Positions 62,351-64,000 of a DNA stretch of 64,000 nucleotides are shown piece after piece. Source of the stretch: Flagellimonas zhangzhouensis (GTDB lineage: Bacteria; Bacteroidota; Bacteroidia; Flavobacteriales; Flavobacteriaceae). The notes below the pieces were generated by a model. The model made no database searches, was not told where the DNA came from, and saw only the letters and a list, made by a program, of their open reading frames with translations. The stretch spans positions 124,001-188,000 of the forward strand of contig NZ_FNKI01000001.1 in assembly GCF_900102925.1 (NCBI RefSeq), read 5' to 3'. Positions within the stretch are counted from its first letter, which is position 1. Every line of letters begins with the position of its first letter. The translations under genes and the position numbers were made by a program.

Positions 62351-63271
62351 TTAATTTTCAATTTCTAGATCAACAAAATCATTCATAATACCATTGCTCA
62401 ATAAACTTGCCAATTTTTGTTTATCGGTCTTCAACGATATTTTTTCATTCGCAGTTTTGGCATCATCATCCAACGTAATCAAACTAATAGCAGGAAGTAT
62501 ATTCCGCGCTAAATACAAACTGGTTTTATCCTTAAAAACTCTATCAGCTTTGGTTGAAGAAATATTGGAAACACTGTTTTGTTCGAATACATTCTGAATG
62601 TTATCGGCAAAACGCTGACCTTGCTCGCTCTTATTATGATGATAAACGGCAATATTCATATTCCTTTTCTCCACTTTGTTGTCCGCCCTAATGATCAAAA
62701 CTCGCTGGTATTTACCACTGTTCTGCAAGTATTTTTTGTTGATGGTCTCAATGAAAGAATTCATTTTTTGGGTGTCGGACAAGGATGCGTCATCCAATTC
62801 AATTTTATCCATTATGTACACCTGGGCACCGTTGGTAATTAAATCAGCGGCGACACTTTTGGCAATATCCTGCACAAAACTTTCATCACCTTGTTCGCCA
62901 GCATATGCAATCAGATAATAAACGGCCTCCCTGAGCGTCTCACTTTTTAGGGACATCTTTCCCAACTCCTTATCAAAAATGGGGGCTTCCACATTTTCTT
63001 CCGACTCCACCAAAACTCCTGTCTTTTTAAAAGAGTCTTTAGACACAGGAACTTTATAGGCAACACCAACTTTTAAATCACTACCATTTTTTAGACCTTC
63101 TGTATTTAACTCCAGAAAATCTTTATAATGCTTTGCGGGATCCAAACCTTGCTTTCTTAGGAGGGAAAAAATGCCATCTCCTTGTTCAGCGGTTACCCAA
63201 TAAAAGTCATCTTGTGCGGCAATGGAAAAGCAGGCCCAAACCCAAAGGAAAAGGGATAAAACAAACTTCAT
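62351..63271 (-). CDS. Degenerate amidase paralogue, probably non-catalytic
   Basis: A 306-aa exported protein with the same plan as its downstream neighbour: signal peptide, VTAEQGDGIFSLLRKQGLDP repeat domain with VGVAYKVPV, and an Amidase_3-like fold. The catalytic positions are gone: GHGGPDPG is AYAGEQGD, the next acidic helix is unalignable, HVDSR is IRADN, and IEIGN is LITLDDD. It may be a regulator or activator of the active amidase, or a wall-binding protein. The stop and the neighbour's start abut (62351/62350). Confidence 0.8.
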   Translation of the reverse strand: MKFVLSLFLWVWACFSIAAQDDFYWVTAEQGDGIFSLLRKQGLDPAKHYKDFLELNTEGLKNGSDLKVGVAYKVPVSKDSFKKTGVLVESEENVEAPIFDKELGKMSLKSETLREAVYYLIAYAGEQGDESFVQDIAKSVAADLITNGAQVYIMDKIELDDASLSDTQKMNSFIETINKKYLQNSGKYQRVLIIRADNKVEKRNMNIAVYHHNKSEQGQRFADNIQNVFEQNSVSNISSTKADRVFKDKTSLYLARNILPAISLITLDDDAKTANEKISLKTDKQKLASLLSNGIMNDFVDLEIEN

Positions 63272-63370
63272 ACATGTAAATTTTGGGTGGGATGCACTAC
63301 AAATATGAAGAAAAAATACAGACGATGTTAAAGTGTACGGGGAAATTTTCCCACAAAACAGACCAACTTA

Positions 63371-64000
63371 TTAACTGCCAGTTCTTTTGCCTTGTGCAAA
63401 GTGGTTGCGAACCACCAATTCAGCAGGCTTATTTTGAGGTGTAAATCGATTATCGGCATGACCTCCAACTTCTTCATGATCAATAAACCATTTCCAAAGA
63501 AATCCGCCAGCAAACCATTCTTCACTCCAAAACTCATCAAAAATCACTTGAATGGCATCTGCTTGAGCCTGAAGGTTCACATTCATTTCTCCGCGATCTA
63601 CCAACCATGGTTTTTTGCCCGTAAAATCCATACTGCGATAACCGAACTCGGTAAACATAATGGGCTTGTTTTCCTTTTCAACCAAAGCCTGTAATTTAGT
63701 TTTCCAAGGTTTCCAACCTTCTTTCAAGGCTTGCATGGTTGGGTCTTTATCATCCGTAAGCGGAAAATAGGCATTCACTCCAATGTAATCCAATTGGTTC
63801 CAAAAAGGAGTTTCATCGTATTCATCCCAATTAGCGGCGTAGGTGATTTTACCTTTATACACCTTTCGTACATCAGCAATCAATTGGTTCCAAAATTCGG
63901 GACGGTTTTTTACAAAGGCTTCCAATTCGGTTCCGATGCAAAAAATATCGGTTTGGGTCTCTTCCGCCAACTCGGCATAGAGCAAAATAAATTGAGCATA
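63371..64000 (-). CDS. GH113-like glycosidase, 5' part beyond window
   Basis: The last about 209 residues of a longer protein; the frame runs open past 64000, so an apparent TTG start at 63985 is not real. Strands of a TIM barrel are visible: YAELAEETQTDIFCIGTELEAFV, ITYAANWDEYDETPFWNQLDYIGVNAYFPL (two spans, with the acidic catalytic candidates Glu of GTEL and Glu of MFTEFGYRS), AGGFLWKWFIDHE. It resembles the GH113 endo-mannanase group of the clan GH-A. Substrate is inferred from family only. Confidence 0.75.
   Translation of the reverse strand, partial: YAQFILLYAELAEETQTDIFCIGTELEAFVKNRPEFWNQLIADVRKVYKGKITYAANWDEYDETPFWNQLDYIGVNAYFPLTDDKDPTMQALKEGWKPWKTKLQALVEKENKPIMFTEFGYRSMDFTGKKPWLVDRGEMNVNLQAQADAIQVIFDEFWSEEWFAGGFLWKWFIDHEEVGGHADNRFTPQNKPAELVVRNHFAQGKRTGS

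Overview
The window looks like chromosomal DNA of a marine-type member of the Flavobacteriaceae (Bacteroidota). Evidence: moderately AT-rich DNA; promoters of the TTTG-N19-21-TAnnTTTG type (cleanest before the tRNA-Phe gene); a SusC/SusD pair; degradative-type HMG-CoA reductase next to a GYDIA-type GHMP kinase (mevalonate route); an HYC_CC_PP-type protein; AraC-type regulators; and many genes known mainly from this family. The genus cannot be set from the sequence. There is no rRNA, CRISPR array, insertion sequence or recognisable prophage. No stretch over 300 bases lacks a gene.

Layout. 1-9554 (minus): copper/heavy-metal handling, with an HYC_CC_PP protein, CusA-type RND pump, TolC, a His/Met-rich metal-binding lipoprotein, an HMA-AraC fusion regulator, the P1B ATPase CopA and a PepSY protein cut by the window edge. 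9687-17418 (plus): GAF-type methionine sulfoxide reductase, purH, then the rod-shape operon mreB-mreC-mreD-mrdA-rodA. 17415-21473: nuclease, bestrophin, tail-specific protease. 21671-26470 (plus): surE, small membrane protein, lpxB, NlpC/P60 peptidase, comEC. 26467-30177 (minus): dipeptidyl peptidase IV and a POT peptide importer, a plausible peptide-scavenging pair. 30357-32581: mevalonate-pathway genes. 32620-38809: a SusC/SusD pair flanked by a membrane-anchored AraC-type regulator and an exported unknown protein; these two flanking genes share a promoter module of 21-bp-spaced direct repeats. 38863-46634 (minus): envelope-biogenesis genes (PpiD-like chaperone, CorC/CNNM protein, LptC, TPR protein, outer-membrane protein) plus coaX. 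46735-48669: tRNA-Phe followed by an islet of unknown genes and two XRE regulators. 48701-58753: AraC regulator, a degenerate SRAP-domain protein, DUF1328 and acidic lipoprotein, cardiolipin synthase, metallopeptidase, GH3-like protein, small unknowns and an atypical pyruvate kinase. 58919-61310 (plus): a translationally coupled glycosyltransferase-PNP-ArsM set typical of arsenosugar biosynthesis. 61322-64000 (minus): an amidase with a catalytically degraded paralogue, and the end of a GH113-like glycosidase.

Most notable points: the compact arsenosugar set, whose PNP carries Asp where 6-oxopurine-specific enzymes have Asn; the 21-bp-spaced repeats shared by two promoters flanking susCD; the SRAP protein lacking its Cys2; the live/dead amidase tandem; the one-component HMA-AraC copper sensor; and the atypical pyruvate kinase.
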